Source: Parus major | Lineage: Eukaryota > Chordata > Aves > Passeriformes > Paridae | Direction: 5' to 3' | Assembly (NCBI RefSeq): GCF_001522545.3 | Contig: NC_031799.1 | Coordinates: 44,705,182-44,769,181 of the forward strand | Length of the DNA: 64,000 nucleotides | In this document: one piece after another, positions 62,801 through 64,000 of the stretch | How positions within the stretch are numbered: the first letter of the stretch is position 1 | Layout: each line of letters begins with the position of its first letter | Program-made: the position numbers and the translations under genes | The notes under the pieces: model-generated | The model's database searches: none | Seen by the model: the letters and a program-made list of their open reading frames with translations, nothing else | Told to the model about the DNA's origin: nothing

Positions 62801-64000
62801 AAGAGCTGTAAATTGCGTACCACTAATACAACTTGAGTTTTAGGACATTTCTATAGGACACAGTCCAGCCTTGGCAATCTAACAGCATAAAGTCATGGCC
62901 TATAAATGGAATATTTTTATTTGCACTGACTTTTATACATGAAAAAAAGTTATTGAAACTTATTTTTCACTGTTGTTTTCAGACAGTTTTCATCCTCCTT
63001 CTAATCCTAAGGTCTATCCAACCAGTTAAAAATACTCTTATACAACAACTCATTTCATGTAAGGGAACATTCTTTGCATTAGGAGGCTAAGTTATTGTGA
63101 CTGTGTGCTTTAACATTAGCTTTTACCTTTTTTATCCTGTCACTGAAAATTACTTTCAAAAATGCTTTTCAAGCAAAAATATTAGTGGTCCTTGAACAAG
63201 TACTCCAAAGTTCATTTAGCATCCTTCATCACAAGTTGCAGAAGTAGTTGGCTATTTAGACTTTTAACTAACAGAAAAATGAAACGAGTATTTCAGCTTC
63301 TGTCCAAGAGAAGAGCCTGGTATAACTGACCCAAACCCCCAAAATGATTCTGCTCTTCCTTGAGGTTTTTCTATTAGGAAAAATCCTCCTGAATCCCATT
63401 CTGTACCTCAGCAAGCACAATTTTGAGAAATAATCAGGTATCAGGAGTTTTGTCCTGTATGCTTGGAAAGAATTACTTAGAGCACTAGTGCTCCTATGAA
63501 GAAGACATTTCTCTGAAATATGGATAGAATTTCCAGAAGGGGGTTTTACATCAGCCATTGTTACCACTTGGAGCTACACCTGGAGCTGAAGTAACCAGGA
63601 AAACTATGTGAAATATAAAACAGGTCACTGTAGTCAGGACCTTCTCAGGTTGATCTCCTTAGGTGCTTTTTTTGAACATAACTCCACGAAGTGCAATAAA
63701 TCCATGGTTGTAATGATCTAATCTTGCTGCTACAGAGGTTTAACATTCAAAACAGTGAAGTCTCTGTTTAAAGCCAGTAAACACCACCTAATAAAAGCCA
63801 TAATGGAAAAGCTGAGGGACCTTTTTCTTAAATAGTCACGTATGTCTGCAATCTGTAGACCTACCAGCTTCACCATCCATTTTATATGGAAGCACTTTCC
63901 TTTGAGTAAAAACATGATGTCATGGAGTTACTTTACCTTTAAGAAAAGTTGAAGTTGCTGGGAACTGCCTGGAGTCTTTTCTCCTGACCAATTATCGGTC
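59866..64000. other. No gene recognised
   Basis: AT-rich, repeat-poor sequence to the end of the window. T runs occur near 60648-60664. Open frames on either strand, the longest about 99 codons at 60295-60594 and 63268-63567, resemble nothing I recognise and are probably chance. Confidence 0.6.

Noticed and set aside
1..64000. CRISPR arrays, bacterial operons, tRNA or rRNA genes
   Set aside because: None seen. Repeats, introns and LINE content show vertebrate nuclear DNA.

Overview
The window looks like a bird nuclear scaffold. Its interspersed repeats are almost all CR1 LINE fragments, including the avian 3' tail (tandem ATTCTATGAT-type repeats) on both strands. There are also two copies of one endogenous-retrovirus LTR, several G/T-rich low-complexity patches, and one 100-N assembly gap at 58981-59080. 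No bacterial-type genes, CRISPR arrays, tRNAs or rRNAs were seen.

Region 1 (1 to about 17.6 kb, + strand): the 3' end of a TIKI-family gene (TraB-domain Wnt-inactivating metalloprotease), with three consecutive terminal coding exons at 5779-5869, 11234-11485 and 14989-15169. Splice sites are canonical and the reading frame matches across both introns. The exons encode the last part of the TraB domain, a linker with one acidic and one lysine-rich block, and a short hydrophobic C-terminus. TRABD2A is preferred over TRABD2B because of the dynein relic described next. The 5' part of the gene lies outside the window.

Region 2 (about 17.6 to 36.6 kb): gene-poor sequence with CR1 fragments, a solo LTR (23670-24173) with TG...CA ends and a 5-bp target duplication, a (CTCTG)14 array inside a CR1, and unclassified repeats.

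Region 3 (about 36.7 to 57 kb, + strand): the main find. Short open or broken stretches, kilobases apart, match in order successive parts of the C-terminal motor and tail of an axonemal dynein heavy chain, closest to DNAH6 as I remember it. The best are at 37094-37276, 39475-39710, 44442-44528, 54057-54119 (with an in-frame stop) and 56239-56454. They are collinear and unprocessed, and much expected sequence between them is missing. I read this as a decayed intron-containing DNAH6 (unitary or segmental pseudogene), not a live gene.

Region 4 (about 57 to 64 kb): a second copy of the same LTR family containing the assembly gap, a CR1 fragment, and otherwise nothing recognised. TRABD2A is the only apparently functional protein-coding gene in the window, so there is no operon or pathway linkage to describe. 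The family and dynein assignments rest on remembered family sequences, not on a database search.
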